From NCBI GenBank assembly GCA_019638595.1, contig JAHBTJ010000001.1, positions 124,001 through 188,000 on the forward strand: a stretch of DNA of 64,000 nucleotides, given 5' to 3'. Shown here piece by piece: positions 18,801-27,154 of this stretch (its first letter is position 1; every line of letters starts with the position of its first letter). The translations under genes and the position numbers were made by a program. Source of the stretch: Chitinophagaceae bacterium. GTDB taxonomy: Bacteria; Bacteroidota; Bacteroidia; Chitinophagales; Chitinophagaceae. The notes beneath the pieces were generated by a model, which was not told where the DNA came from, did not search any database, and worked only from the letters and a program-made list of their open reading frames with translations.

Positions 18801-20011
18801 TTGAACGGATCATGTTCAACCTGCTTTCCAATGCGTTTAAGTTTACGCCCGAAAAGGGAACGGTAACCGTTCAGATGCATGTAAAAGACAACGATCATAT
18901 ACCTGGTATAGAAATAATGGTGAAAGATACGGGTATAGGCATACCTCCCGAAGACCAGGATAAGATATTTGAACGTTTCTTTCAGCATGAGCTGCCTCAA
19001 AATGTATTGAACCAGGGCAGTGGTATAGGGCTGGCGATCACCCGTGAGTTTATTCGTTTGCATGGTGGGAATATCAGGGTGAAAAGCGCTCCGGGCGAAG
19101 GGACGGCTTTTACGGTATGGCTGCCACAAAAAACCGCTGCACCCGCTTTGCACGCAGAACTTATGGAAGACCAGGAAATTGTTATGCACACAACAGAGGA
19201 AACGGATATGGAGGAAGCGGGAGGAGAAAAAACAGGGAAACGGAAAGGAAGTGTGCTGGTTGTGGATGATAATGATGATATCCGTTTTTATATTAAAGAC
19301 AACCTGCGCATGAACTATACCGTATATGAAGCTGCCAATGGAGCGGAAGGCTGGAAAAAAGCGCAGGATTTTTTACCCGATATTGTGATCAGCGATATTA
19401 TGATGCCCGAAATGAATGGCGTGGAACTGTGCCATAAAATAAAAAACAATACGCACACTTCTCACATCCCGGTCATCCTGCTTACCGCCCGTACCGCTGA
19501 GGAACAAAAGCTGGAAGGTTTTGAAAGTGGCGCCAACGATTATATAACCAAGCCTTTTAGCTTTGAAATGCTGCAATCCCGTATTAAAAACCTGCTGGCT
19601 CACCGGGAGGCTGTGCGCAGGCTGTTCCAGAAGCAGATAGAGGTGCAGCCTAAAGAAATTGGTGTTACACCTGTTGATGAGGCGTTCATCCGCAGGTCAA
19701 TAGAAGTAGTAGAAAGCAGGATCAGCGAAGCGGAGTTTTCTGTGGAAGACCTTAGTCGTGAAATGTTGATGAGCAGGGTGGCTTTATACAAAAAATTATT
19801 GTCTCTTACAGGAAAGTCCCCGCTTGATTTTATCCGGACTATCCGTATGAAGCGAGCTGCCCAGATGATGACAAAAACTCAAAAATCTGTTTCGGAAATC
19901 GCGTACGAGGTAGGCTTTAATAACCCTAAATACTTTGCAAAATTTTTCAGGAAGGAGTTTGGCATGTCGCCCACGGAATATATAGCGGCTCACCGCATAA
20001 AAAAGGTATAG
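15866..20011 (+). CDS. hybrid two-component system regulator (HTCS)
   Basis: This 1381-residue one-protein two-component system has a signal peptide (ending GASAQ) and a periplasmic two-part beta-propeller of Reg_prop repeats (about residues 25-690, recurring DSKGFMWFGT-, NIWIGTNGGG- and LWIGT-type blades). A Y_Y_Y domain (about 730-805) and one membrane helix (about 815-837) follow. Then come a HisKA domain with H873 in NVSHEFRTPLSLI, an HATPase domain (DTGIGIPPEDQDKIFERFF), a receiver domain with D1177 in ISDIMMPEMNG, and a C-terminal AraC-type helix-turn-helix (RAAQMMTKTQKSVSEIAYEVGF). HTCS proteins sense oligosaccharides and activate polysaccharide-use loci. No SusC/SusD pair lies beside it; the nearest sugar genes are the DUF1080/Gfo-Idh cluster upstream. 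Confidence 0.96.
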   Translation: MKGGCLYLFIITLLIHAGASAQEFPYQFRRLELRNGLSHNQVNTIYRDSKGFMWFGTMSGLNRFDGYDFKVFKHDLRDSTTLSDNYVERIYELPGRKLWIATRNGNNIYDPFTEKCSRKDQDYLAAMGLPPGVVGSVFKDRQNNFWYVYQNNGGVYRYNAATKKINAFQHDPLDSFSISTSDVAAIMQDSNNDMWMVHRNGMIDRLNGASYKVTFRSSRLKTFAGNNTQNYTLFIDRDNELWITIPLSGSPGGVFYYQPAADHLLHITKESGLPRLNNNIVTGVTQSGDGLIWIATDHGGINLLDKKSRTIGYLLNDAEDHTTISQNTIYAVYKDSSDVIWLGTYKQGICYYDNDLSLFSLFRHKVSDPNSLPYEDINRFAEDSKGNIWIGTNGGGLIYYDRKQNKFTNYRHNPLDPNSLSNDVIVSLCIDSEQKLWIGTYFGGLNCFDGKKFIHYRRNIADTNSISGDSIWEIFEDSDKDLWIGTLGAGLNLFNRKTKKFTCYRVEDGLSVHSNYISSLMEDEQKNIWIGASNGIDVLDKKTQTFRYIGHDDNDSSSLSNNNVFCVLKDSRGLIWIGTREGLNLLNEDGNTVTVFRREDGLADNTIFGIQEDSRHTLWMTTPNGLCNAVVIQSDTAPVKLKFVNYDESNGLQGREFNDKAFYKLKTGELIAGGPYGFNIFNPAKFVETSNPPVTVITGLHIFNRPVAVGEKINGNIILNQSITEAEQITLRYNENVFSISFSALGSMRSGKDRFIYTLEGFNKQWLTTDGRQRTVTYTNLDPGDYVFKVKSENDTDINGGQQLIITILPPFWKTGTAFVLYALLIVALLLLARRFTIQRANMRFQLEQQKKEAQRVHELDMLKLKFFTNVSHEFRTPLSLIITPVEKIMKQADDIGQKKQLQLVYRNAKRLLGLVNQLLDFRKLEMRELRLQTSLGNIVSFIRELTLSFTDLAEKKNIHFTFSTDTESAEIFFDPDKIERIMFNLLSNAFKFTPEKGTVTVQMHVKDNDHIPGIEIMVKDTGIGIPPEDQDKIFERFFQHELPQNVLNQGSGIGLAITREFIRLHGGNIRVKSAPGEGTAFTVWLPQKTAAPALHAELMEDQEIVMHTTEETDMEEAGGEKTGKRKGSVLVVDDNDDIRFYIKDNLRMNYTVYEAANGAEGWKKAQDFLPDIVISDIMMPEMNGVELCHKIKNNTHTSHIPVILLTARTAEEQKLEGFESGANDYITKPFSFEMLQSRIKNLLAHREAVRRLFQKQIEVQPKEIGVTPVDEAFIRRSIEVVESRISEAEFSVEDLSREMLMSRVALYKKLLSLTGKSPLDFIRTIRMKRAAQMMTKTQKSVSEIAYEVGFNNPKYFAKFFRKEFGMSPTEYIAAHRIKKV

Positions 20012-20133
20012 CCTGTATATTACGATGCTATTTTTTGAGATAGAAGTAAACGTTGAAAAATTAACCCGGGACTAACAGTTTACATTATTAAATTGCAGCA
20101 TATTTTTTAGCCCGGTATAAAAAGGATGGAAAT

Positions 20134-22551
20134 ATGAAAAGGACATTGTTTTTAATTGGAATGTGCCTGTTGTTTATTACTGCTGCGTTCTCTCAGAACA
20201 AAGCTGAGCAGGCGCTGCAACAGTTTGAGCAGAACTATCCGCAGGAAAAAGTATATATGCTGTTCAGCAAGAGCAGCTATGTTGTTGGGGAAACGATGTG
20301 GTTTAAAGCGATAGTGTTTGAGGGATACAACAGGTCCGCCATTTCAACCAGTATTTTTGTAGAGCTGTACAACAGCAATAAAAACCAGGTGAGCCGGCGT
20401 ATTGTTCCTTTGTTTGATGGTGAAGGAAACGGGAGCTTTGTATTGCCTGATTCTTTGAAGGAAGGCGCATATTATGTAAGAGCGTACACCCAGTGGATGC
20501 TGAACTTTGACGAATCGTTCCAATATATACAACCTGTAGCGGTATACAATCCTTCATCGCCACAAAAGCTGGTAGCAGATAGCATAGCCGCCTGGAGCGC
20601 GGCCGCGTTTCCGGAAGGGGGAACTTTTATAGAAGGTACCCCCAATAAGGTGGCTGTAAGACTTTCTTCGCCGGGCGTTTTGCCTGCAGAATGGAGCGGT
20701 TATGTGGTAGACGCTGCAAAGCCATCTGAAAAGATCACCAGTTTTAATTCGCTTGACAGGAATGTAGGGCTTTTTATTATTACGCCTGAAAAAGGAAAGC
20801 AATACCAGGTAATGCTGCAGGATAAAAAAGGGAAAAAGCAAACGGTCAGTCTTCCCGCCGTTGCAGCTTCCGGTGTAAACCTGCAGGTAAACAGTACACC
20901 CGAATCTATCTTTTATGCTATTAAATTTATAAATATTCCCTCCGGGTCAAAAGGATATAAGATAATCGGTACCATTAATAACACACTGGTATATAAAGCG
21001 GCTATCAATAAAACAGCTCCCGAAATTTCCAGCTCTATCCCAACCGATAAGCTGATCAATGGCATATTGCGCATTACTGTTTTTGATGAGCAGGAAAACG
21101 TGGCTGCAGAGCGTCTTTGTTTTATACAGCCTGAAAACGTACAGGTTGGCCGGCCATCTTTCCCACCCTTGTACCTTAGCAAAACAGCACGGGGTTTAAA
21201 TGCGTTTGATATAGCGCCCGATACCAGCTACCTCAGTTATACCATACTGGTAAGAGATGGCGCGTCGAAAGATGAGCTGGAAAATGACAATATTTTGACC
21301 ACCATGTGGATAACGGGAGACTTGCCCGGTAAAATACATGCCCCTGCCACATACCTGGGGTACGATGCCAATACCCAGGGGCTGGATGCTTTGCTGATCT
21401 CAGAAAAGTGGAAACGGTTCAACTGGACTTCTATAATAGAGGGTAAGTTCCCTGAAATAAAATACCGTCCTGAACCTTATATTTCTTACAAAGGGAAAGT
21501 AACCACCAACGGGGGAAGGGCGGCTGCCAACAGCACCGTAAACCTGATCTTTTATTTCCAGGATTCAACCAACCAGATACAGCAGGTGCAAACAGACGCC
21601 AACGGCTCATTTGTGCTCAATAACCTGATCTTCGAGGAGCCGATAAAAGTATATTACCAGTTGAACAGTGAAACCAAAGGCGCTGTTGCCCGGGAAACGA
21701 ATGTAATATTTGAGCCTCTTTATATGTTCGTTCCGTTCAGGGGCAATTTACCCGCCAGCGGCTATACTTTAACAAAACGCCCTGCCAACGATGTATTGCC
21801 CAGGGATGTGGCGCGTGGATTAACTACCAGGAAGAACCAGCAGGACGCAGATGAAAAATTTAAAACCCTGCAGGAAGTGACCATTACCGCGCAAAAGAAA
21901 AGCAATAAAGAAAAGCTGAATGAAGAGCTCAGCAGCGGCATGTTCAGGAGTATGAACGAAAATGTATTTGACTTTGTGAATGAAAACCAGGAAGCTCAAT
22001 CATATACCAATATATTGCAATGGCTACAGGGGCGTGTGGCAGGCTTGCAGATACAAATGCAAAATGGTAACTATGTACCTATAATGAGAGGTAGCCAGGT
22101 AGGTATTTACCTCAACGAAATGCAGACGGATCCCAGCCAGATCAGTAGCTTACCTGTTGCCGATATTGCTATGGTAAAGGTGATAAAAGGACCTTTTGTA
22201 GGGGGTGTTGGAGGAGGTGGCGGCGGAGCAATAGCCATTTATACCAAACGGGGCGATACAAGGCCTGCGGGAGGAGCCAAACAACCTCCGGCTTTGAACA
22301 GCGCCACTATTACAGGGTATGATAAAGTTGCTGAGTTTTATGCTCCTGATTATAAGGAAACCGGTGTAAAAAGGGTAGATAAGGATGTAAGGGATGTGCT
22401 GTACTGGAATCCCGTGGCGGTTACAGAAAGAAACAGGCCCGTAACGGTTAAATGGTATAATAACGACGATGCTAAAAATTACAGGGTAATTATTATTGGA
22501 TTTTCAAAAGACGATGATACGGTGCTGTACTACAACGATATTTTTAAATAG
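20134..22551 (+). CDS. MG2-like / TonB-plug domain protein without a beta-barrel
   Basis: This 805-residue exported protein has signal peptide MKRTLFLIGMCLLFITAAFSQ. An N-terminal macroglobulin MG2-like region comes next (about 25-130; KVYMLFSKSSYVVGETMWFKAIV split as EKVYMLFSKSSYVVGE and TMWFKAIVFEGY). Several beta-sandwich domains follow, including a CarboxypepD_reg-like one (about 450-540, YISYKGKVTTNGGRAAANST). The last third holds a TonB-plug-like domain (about 585-705): LQEVTITAQKKSNK, ILQWLQGRVAGLQIQ, PIMRGSQVGIYLNEMQTDPS and VADIAMVKVIKGPF, then glycine-rich GGVGGGGGGAIAIYTKRG. No barrel follows the plug. RBS AAGGA precedes the ATG. The role is unknown; it could cap or signal to an outer-membrane barrel. 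Related proteins occur widely in Bacteroidota. Confidence 0.82.
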   Translation: MKRTLFLIGMCLLFITAAFSQNKAEQALQQFEQNYPQEKVYMLFSKSSYVVGETMWFKAIVFEGYNRSAISTSIFVELYNSNKNQVSRRIVPLFDGEGNGSFVLPDSLKEGAYYVRAYTQWMLNFDESFQYIQPVAVYNPSSPQKLVADSIAAWSAAAFPEGGTFIEGTPNKVAVRLSSPGVLPAEWSGYVVDAAKPSEKITSFNSLDRNVGLFIITPEKGKQYQVMLQDKKGKKQTVSLPAVAASGVNLQVNSTPESIFYAIKFINIPSGSKGYKIIGTINNTLVYKAAINKTAPEISSSIPTDKLINGILRITVFDEQENVAAERLCFIQPENVQVGRPSFPPLYLSKTARGLNAFDIAPDTSYLSYTILVRDGASKDELENDNILTTMWITGDLPGKIHAPATYLGYDANTQGLDALLISEKWKRFNWTSIIEGKFPEIKYRPEPYISYKGKVTTNGGRAAANSTVNLIFYFQDSTNQIQQVQTDANGSFVLNNLIFEEPIKVYYQLNSETKGAVARETNVIFEPLYMFVPFRGNLPASGYTLTKRPANDVLPRDVARGLTTRKNQQDADEKFKTLQEVTITAQKKSNKEKLNEELSSGMFRSMNENVFDFVNENQEAQSYTNILQWLQGRVAGLQIQMQNGNYVPIMRGSQVGIYLNEMQTDPSQISSLPVADIAMVKVIKGPFVGGVGGGGGGAIAIYTKRGDTRPAGGAKQPPALNSATITGYDKVAEFYAPDYKETGVKRVDKDVRDVLYWNPVAVTERNRPVTVKWYNNDDAKNYRVIIIGFSKDDDTVLYYNDIFK

Positions 22552-22555
22552 GATT

Positions 22556-22657
22556 TGTAGTTTATGGTTTCGGGTACAAGTTCCAGGTTCCTGGTATAGT
22601 TTGTGGTTTGTAGTTTGAAGTTTCTTGTTTCATAAACAAAAAACTATAAACTATAAA
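22556..22657. repeat. degenerate word-repeat tract 2 between convergent genes
   Basis: This tract consists of variants of TAGTTTGTGGTTTGTAGTTTG and GGTACAAGTTCCAGGTTCC, then on the other side CATAAACAAAAAACTATAAA. The left part is roughly the reverse complement of the right part, so a long imperfect hairpin is possible. It could serve as a bidirectional terminator for the genes ending at 22551 and 22671. It shares words with the tracts at 10.6, 26.9 and 50.5 kb. Confidence 0.55.
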
Positions 22658-22670
22658 TAACCGCCCACCG

Positions 22671-23720
22671 CTACCTCATTTTAACCCGGGGGTCAACAAT
22701 AGTATATAGTATATCCGCCAGGATATTGATCATTACAAATAAAGTGGCTGTAATAAGTACGCTGCCCATTACCACCGGGAAGTCGAGTTTGTCGAGCGCG
22801 TCAACAGTGATCTTTCCAACTCCCTTCCAGCCAAAAATATATTCTACAAAAAAAGCGCCTGCCAGTAGTTCGGCAAACCAGCCTGTAACAGCGGTAAGCA
22901 CCGGGTTCAGCGCGTTTCTTAATGCGTGTTTAAAAATTACCCTGGCTTTGCTTAATCCTTTTGCATAAGCTGTGCGGATATAGTCCTGGTTCAATACATC
23001 CAGCATGGCGCTGCGGGTAAGCTGCGTTATAATAGCAAGCGGCCGTATGCCCAGCGTAAGCGCAGGAAGTACCAGGTTTTTCAGCGAAAGATATTTCTCT
23101 CCCGTATAACTATCGTACTCGTAATAGCTGCCGGTAATATTAAGCCCGGTGTAAGGGCCTAATACTATGGCAAAAAGATACGCGATCAATATTCCCATGA
23201 AAAATGATGGAGCCGAAATGCCAAGTACGCTTGCAAATACTGCCGAAGTGTCCATCCATGTATTTTGCTTTATAGCTGCCAGTATGCCCAGCGCTATGCC
23301 TGTAATGGTGGCGAATAGCATGGCCGCCATAGCCAGCAGCAAAGTACCGGGCAGGGCTTCGGTTAGCACGGTAAGCACATCTCTTTTGGTTTGATAAGAC
23401 GTGCGCAGGTAAGGCAGCTTGATAGCCAGCGCGTTCTCCTTCCCGATAAATATTCCTCTCAGCTTTTTCTTTTCTATTTCTGCTCTTGAATGATAGCTTA
23501 CAGGCGATATATCCTTTACGTACAATAAAAATTGTTTCCACCGCGGCTGATCAAGATATAGCTCTTTCCGGATGTTCTGGATAGTAGCGCTGTCGCCGGC
23601 TTGGCCCAATACAAGCCTTGCCGGGTCTCCAAATCCCTGGAACAGGAAAAAAACCATTACTACCACGCCGGCAAGTACCAGCAAGCCATATAATATCTTA
23701 TTTGCCAGGAACCGTATCAA
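22671..23720 (-). CDS. DppB-type ABC transporter permease
   Basis: This 349-residue inner-membrane permease of the BPD_transp_1 family has an N-terminal membrane helix (YGLLVLAGVVVMVFFLF), a GQAGDSATIQNIRKELYLD segment typical of DppB/OppB, and five further helices. It has the EAA-loop-like TRSAMLDVLNQDYIRTAYAKGLSKARVI and a C-terminal NILADILYTIVDPRVKMR. The first family segment is RFLANKILYGLL. The start codon is a TTG at 23720, only 3 bp after the stop of the upstream gene, which suggests translational coupling. It also has an unusual insert before the second helix. No partner permease, ATPase or binding protein lies in the window, so it may work with subunits encoded elsewhere. Confidence 0.9.
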   Translation of the reverse strand: MIRFLANKILYGLLVLAGVVVMVFFLFQGFGDPARLVLGQAGDSATIQNIRKELYLDQPRWKQFLLYVKDISPVSYHSRAEIEKKKLRGIFIGKENALAIKLPYLRTSYQTKRDVLTVLTEALPGTLLLAMAAMLFATITGIALGILAAIKQNTWMDTSAVFASVLGISAPSFFMGILIAYLFAIVLGPYTGLNITGSYYEYDSYTGEKYLSLKNLVLPALTLGIRPLAIITQLTRSAMLDVLNQDYIRTAYAKGLSKARVIFKHALRNALNPVLTAVTGWFAELLAGAFFVEYIFGWKGVGKITVDALDKLDFPVVMGSVLITATLFVMINILADILYTIVDPRVKMR

Positions 23721-23723
23721 TGT

Positions 23724-24866
23724 TTAATTGGATTGTGCATTAACTGTTTCAATAGCTTCATCAAAATCAGCGTAGCTCCATTTGTTTAATATTGTTCCAT
23801 TGTTCAGCAGGTAAAAAGAAGGATTGGCTCTTGCCGCTGTTTTAATAGGCACCACATCGCATTTCAATAATGTTACGCCGGGTATATTTGTAAAATAGCC
23901 CGAAACCTCGTCGGTATTATTTGAAATAACATACACCGGGATCTGTTTTTGCTGCAGGGCTGTTTGCAATTCTTTAAAATGGTTCAGCCATTGTTCTGTA
24001 CCGGGATTATCTTTAATAAATAGTAATCCTGTTTTACCCGGCGCAGCAAGCAAAGCCTGCGTGGTATCGTTGCCCGACAAAGTAGTTAAAACAAAATCCT
24101 TGATAGGCGCTTCCGCGTTCCCTTTTCGTATAAGCTTATCGTAACGCTTTACAAAGTGGTAGATGCTGTCATCGAAATCGTCAGGAAAATTATCGGATGT
24201 AAACTCAACGGTTTGTCCGCCTTTTTCATATACAAAAGTTATAACGGAGCTATCGGGAACAGCGCCCGCAGGTATTTTCATTTTTTCGGGGATGGAATTT
24301 CCTTTCTGAAAAGGAAGACAATCGGCCAATGGCAAATGTTTTAAAACATGCCCCTGGAACCATAATGTAATAATAGTTGAAATGATGATGATAGAAACGC
24401 TGAGAAAGGCCGGTAAGCCGGGTTTGATCTTTTTGCGATAAAGGAAAATAACAAGAATGAACAGGGTAAGAAAAATATCTTTAATAAAAGATGCTTTGGG
24501 CGTTAAAGGTATACAATCGCCAAAGCAGCCGCAGCTTCTGAACTTTCCCGATAAGTACGCGTATCCTGTAAGAAAGGTAAAAAACAGGATGAGCAGCAAT
24601 AACAACCAACTGAACAATGGCATGCGCCAACCCACTATTACCGCTACACCGGCAACAATTTCAAAAGTGATCATGATAATGGAAAAAGCCAGTGCGTAAT
24701 CGTTCAATCCATGCATTAAGCCAGGCAAAAAGCCGGACTGCGCCCATATTTCAAAAAACTCCTGCATTTTATAGGCCAGTCCCAGGGGATCGTTGGCTTT
24801 TACAAGCCCCGAGAAAATGAAGAGAATGCCTACAATGAACCTGACAACCGTAATAAGGGATTTCAT
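23724..24866 (-). CDS. MauE/DoxX-like membrane protein with thioredoxin-like C-terminal domain (BT_3928 type)
   Basis: This protein has 380 residues from the ATG at 24866; a TTG 33 bp further upstream is less likely. The N-terminal half holds four or five membrane segments of the DoxX/MauE type with FIFSGLVKANDPLGLAYKM and, in a loop, CGCFGDC, the cysteine motif of MauE-like proteins that handle disulfides. After a last helix, the C-terminal part (about 180-380) has a thioredoxin-like pattern (TGLLFIKDNPGTEQWLNHF, VYVISNN, ANPSFYLLNNGTILNKWSY) with no CxxC. The family is widespread in Bacteroidota with no proven role; redox work in the membrane is a reasonable guess. It is coupled to the permease gene. 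Confidence 0.85.
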   Translation of the reverse strand: MKSLITVVRFIVGILFIFSGLVKANDPLGLAYKMQEFFEIWAQSGFLPGLMHGLNDYALAFSIIMITFEIVAGVAVIVGWRMPLFSWLLLLLILFFTFLTGYAYLSGKFRSCGCFGDCIPLTPKASFIKDIFLTLFILVIFLYRKKIKPGLPAFLSVSIIIISTIITLWFQGHVLKHLPLADCLPFQKGNSIPEKMKIPAGAVPDSSVITFVYEKGGQTVEFTSDNFPDDFDDSIYHFVKRYDKLIRKGNAEAPIKDFVLTTLSGNDTTQALLAAPGKTGLLFIKDNPGTEQWLNHFKELQTALQQKQIPVYVISNNTDEVSGYFTNIPGVTLLKCDVVPIKTAARANPSFYLLNNGTILNKWSYADFDEAIETVNAQSN

Positions 24867-25005
24867 GGAATAATAAATTAATGAGCCAATGATTATCAAA
24901 TGTAAAAACAGATGCTCACATAACCCTGTTGCGCCTTAACATTTTATTGAGCTATGCGGAATAATTTTTGAATAGTTTCGTTTATCCATTGGTCGAATAA
25001 CAATT

Positions 25006-26919
25006 ATGAAATATATCATTACACTTTTTTATTGCTTCCTGGTATCGGGGTTTTGCTTTGCACAAAAATATAATCCCGGTAAGGTGAACAAAAAAGCGAT
25101 CAATCTTTATAACCTGGGGCTCGACGAGGCCCAGAATGGGAATTTTAAGGAAGCGCTGCGGTTGATAGACCAGGCCTTACAGCTTGATAATACCTATATA
25201 GACGCTTATCTTACCAAAGCAGGTATTTACGGGCAAATGAAGGATTATGCGAATTGTATTGTTAATTACGAAAAGTCGTTTGATATTGACCTGGAGTACA
25301 GCAAAGATTATAAGCTGCCTTATGCTATCAACCTGGCAGGTACAGGGCAGTTTCAAAAAGCGCTTGCAGCAGTGAACGAATTTTTAGCTACCTCCGAGCT
25401 GAATGAGCCCAGCCGCAGAGCAGGAGAATACAGGAAGCGTACATTTGAGTTCGCAGTACGGTACGAGCGTGAGCAGAATACAAAAGATTACGTTTTTGCA
25501 CCTCAGAACGCGGGCGATAGTGTTAATACTACAGACCTGGAGTATTACCCTTCGGTTACGGTAGATGGCAATACCCTGGTGTTTACCCGGCGCGTAAAGG
25601 GACATAATGAAGATTTTTTTGAAAGTGAAAGAACCCCGGGTGGCTGGAGCAAAGCAAAAGGCATGGACGGAGACATCAATAGTAATTTTAATGAAGGCGC
25701 GCAGAATATATCGCAGGACGGTGAATGGCTGATCTTTACCGGCTGCAATTTCCCCGAAGGATTAGGGAGCTGTGACCTGTACTTTTCATCCAAAACCAAA
25801 AAAGGATGGAGTACACCCGAAAACCTGGGAGAGCCTGTAAATACAGAGTTTTGGGAATCGGCTCCTTCACTATCACCCGATAAAAGAGAGCTTTATTTTT
25901 CCAGCAACCGGCCCGGTGGCTTTGGGGGAAAAGATATTTATGTTAGTCGCCGTTTACCAAATGGAGGATGGAGCGAGCCTGAAAACCTGGGACCGCAGAT
26001 CAATACAGCGGGCGATGAAAGCTGCCCTTTTGTGCATGCCGATAACCAGACACTGTACTTTACTTCCAACGGGCTTTTGGGGTATGGTGGCGATGATCTG
26101 TTCCTGGCCAAGCGACAGGCAAATGATCAGTGGGACAGTGTAAAAAACCTGGGCTATCCCATCAATACAATAGAAAATGAAGGTAGCCTTATAGTTGCCT
26201 CGGATGGCAAGACCGCTTATTATGCCAGCGACCGGAGCGATACGAGAGGAGGCCTGGATATTTATTCGTTTGAGCTGCGGGAAGATGTACGCCCCAGCAA
26301 AACCTTATGGGTGAGCGGGAAAGTATTCGATAAAAAAACAACAGAGGGATTGCCATCGGCGGTTGAGCTGATTGATATTGCATCGGGTAAAGCTTTATTA
26401 AAAGTGCAAACCGATGAAACGGGCAATTATCTGATCACGCTTCCTTTAGGTAAGGATTACGCGTTCAATGTAAACAGGAAAGGCTACCTGTTTTATTCGC
26501 GCAATTTCCCTTTCAGTCAAAAAGCGCCGGATTCTACCTATGTTATCAATATTCCCTTGCAGCCGGTAGAAGCCAACGCATCGGTGATACTTAATAATAT
26601 CTTCTTCGATGTAAACAAATATGAGCTGAAGCCTGAGTCGTTGGCGGAGTTAGACAAAGTAGTACAGTTGTTGAACGATAACCCGGGTATCCGGATACGC
26701 ATCAGCGGGCATACAGACAATACAGGGAAAGCGGCCGACAACCTCAAACTATCGGATAACAGGGCAAAATCCGTAGTGGCTTATCTTGTTTCAAAAGGTG
26801 TTCAGGCAGAACGGCTCCAGTCAAAAGGTCTTGGATCATCAGTACCTATTGCTGATAATACTACCGAAGAAGGACGAACACAGAACCGCAGAACGGAACT
26901 GACAATACTATCGAAATAA
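25006..26919 (+). CDS. PorE-like OmpA-family protein (TPR, WD40-like propeller, OmpA)
   Basis: This 637-residue protein has, in order, a signal peptide (ending CFAQ), TPR-type helices (about 28-130: AQNGNFKEALRLIDQALQLD, YIDAYLTKAGIYGQMKDY), and a PD40/WD40-like beta-propeller (about 165-420; repeats such as SAPSLSPDKRELYFSSNRPGG and CPFVHADNQTLYFTSNG). A carboxypeptidase-regulatory-like domain (about 435-515) and a C-terminal OmpA domain (about 525-637; FFDVNKYELKPESLAELDKV, RIRISGHTDNTG, LSDNRAKSVVAYLVSKGV) complete it. This exact four-domain order is that of PorE, a T9SS-associated peptidoglycan-binding protein of Porphyromonas. Bacteroidota often have several paralogues, so the T9SS role is likely but unproven. 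No lipobox is seen. Confidence 0.88.
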   Translation: MKYIITLFYCFLVSGFCFAQKYNPGKVNKKAINLYNLGLDEAQNGNFKEALRLIDQALQLDNTYIDAYLTKAGIYGQMKDYANCIVNYEKSFDIDLEYSKDYKLPYAINLAGTGQFQKALAAVNEFLATSELNEPSRRAGEYRKRTFEFAVRYEREQNTKDYVFAPQNAGDSVNTTDLEYYPSVTVDGNTLVFTRRVKGHNEDFFESERTPGGWSKAKGMDGDINSNFNEGAQNISQDGEWLIFTGCNFPEGLGSCDLYFSSKTKKGWSTPENLGEPVNTEFWESAPSLSPDKRELYFSSNRPGGFGGKDIYVSRRLPNGGWSEPENLGPQINTAGDESCPFVHADNQTLYFTSNGLLGYGGDDLFLAKRQANDQWDSVKNLGYPINTIENEGSLIVASDGKTAYYASDRSDTRGGLDIYSFELREDVRPSKTLWVSGKVFDKKTTEGLPSAVELIDIASGKALLKVQTDETGNYLITLPLGKDYAFNVNRKGYLFYSRNFPFSQKAPDSTYVINIPLQPVEANASVILNNIFFDVNKYELKPESLAELDKVVQLLNDNPGIRIRISGHTDNTGKAADNLKLSDNRAKSVVAYLVSKGVQAERLQSKGLGSSVPIADNTTEEGRTQNRRTELTILSK

Positions 26920-26923
26920 GGGT

Positions 26924-27030
26924 AAGCTATCAGCAATTAGCTATCGGCTATCAGCTATGGTAATCCAATTTCAAATTTTCTACACCCGAAACCTGAAACT
27001 TGTAACCTGCAACCAACACACCACACCAGG
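26924..27030. repeat. degenerate word-repeat tract 3
   Basis: This tract contains AGCTATCAGCAATTAGCTAT, CGGCTATCAGCTATGG, CAATTTCAAATTTTC and CGAAACCTGAAACTTGTAAC, then CTGCAAC. These are the same words as in tract 1 (partly reverse-complemented) and tract 4. It separates the PorE-like gene from the small membrane-protein gene. No frame or terminator-like T-run. Confidence 0.55.
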
Positions 27031-27154
27031 GTCTCATGGCTGCCCGCAATAGCTTTACATGAATACCCCGGTGCGACTTAATACCGTAAAGGGAACTATT
27101 GCGCGTAAGAAAATTATATTGTATTTTAACAGCAACCGTATAATTAACCAGCAT

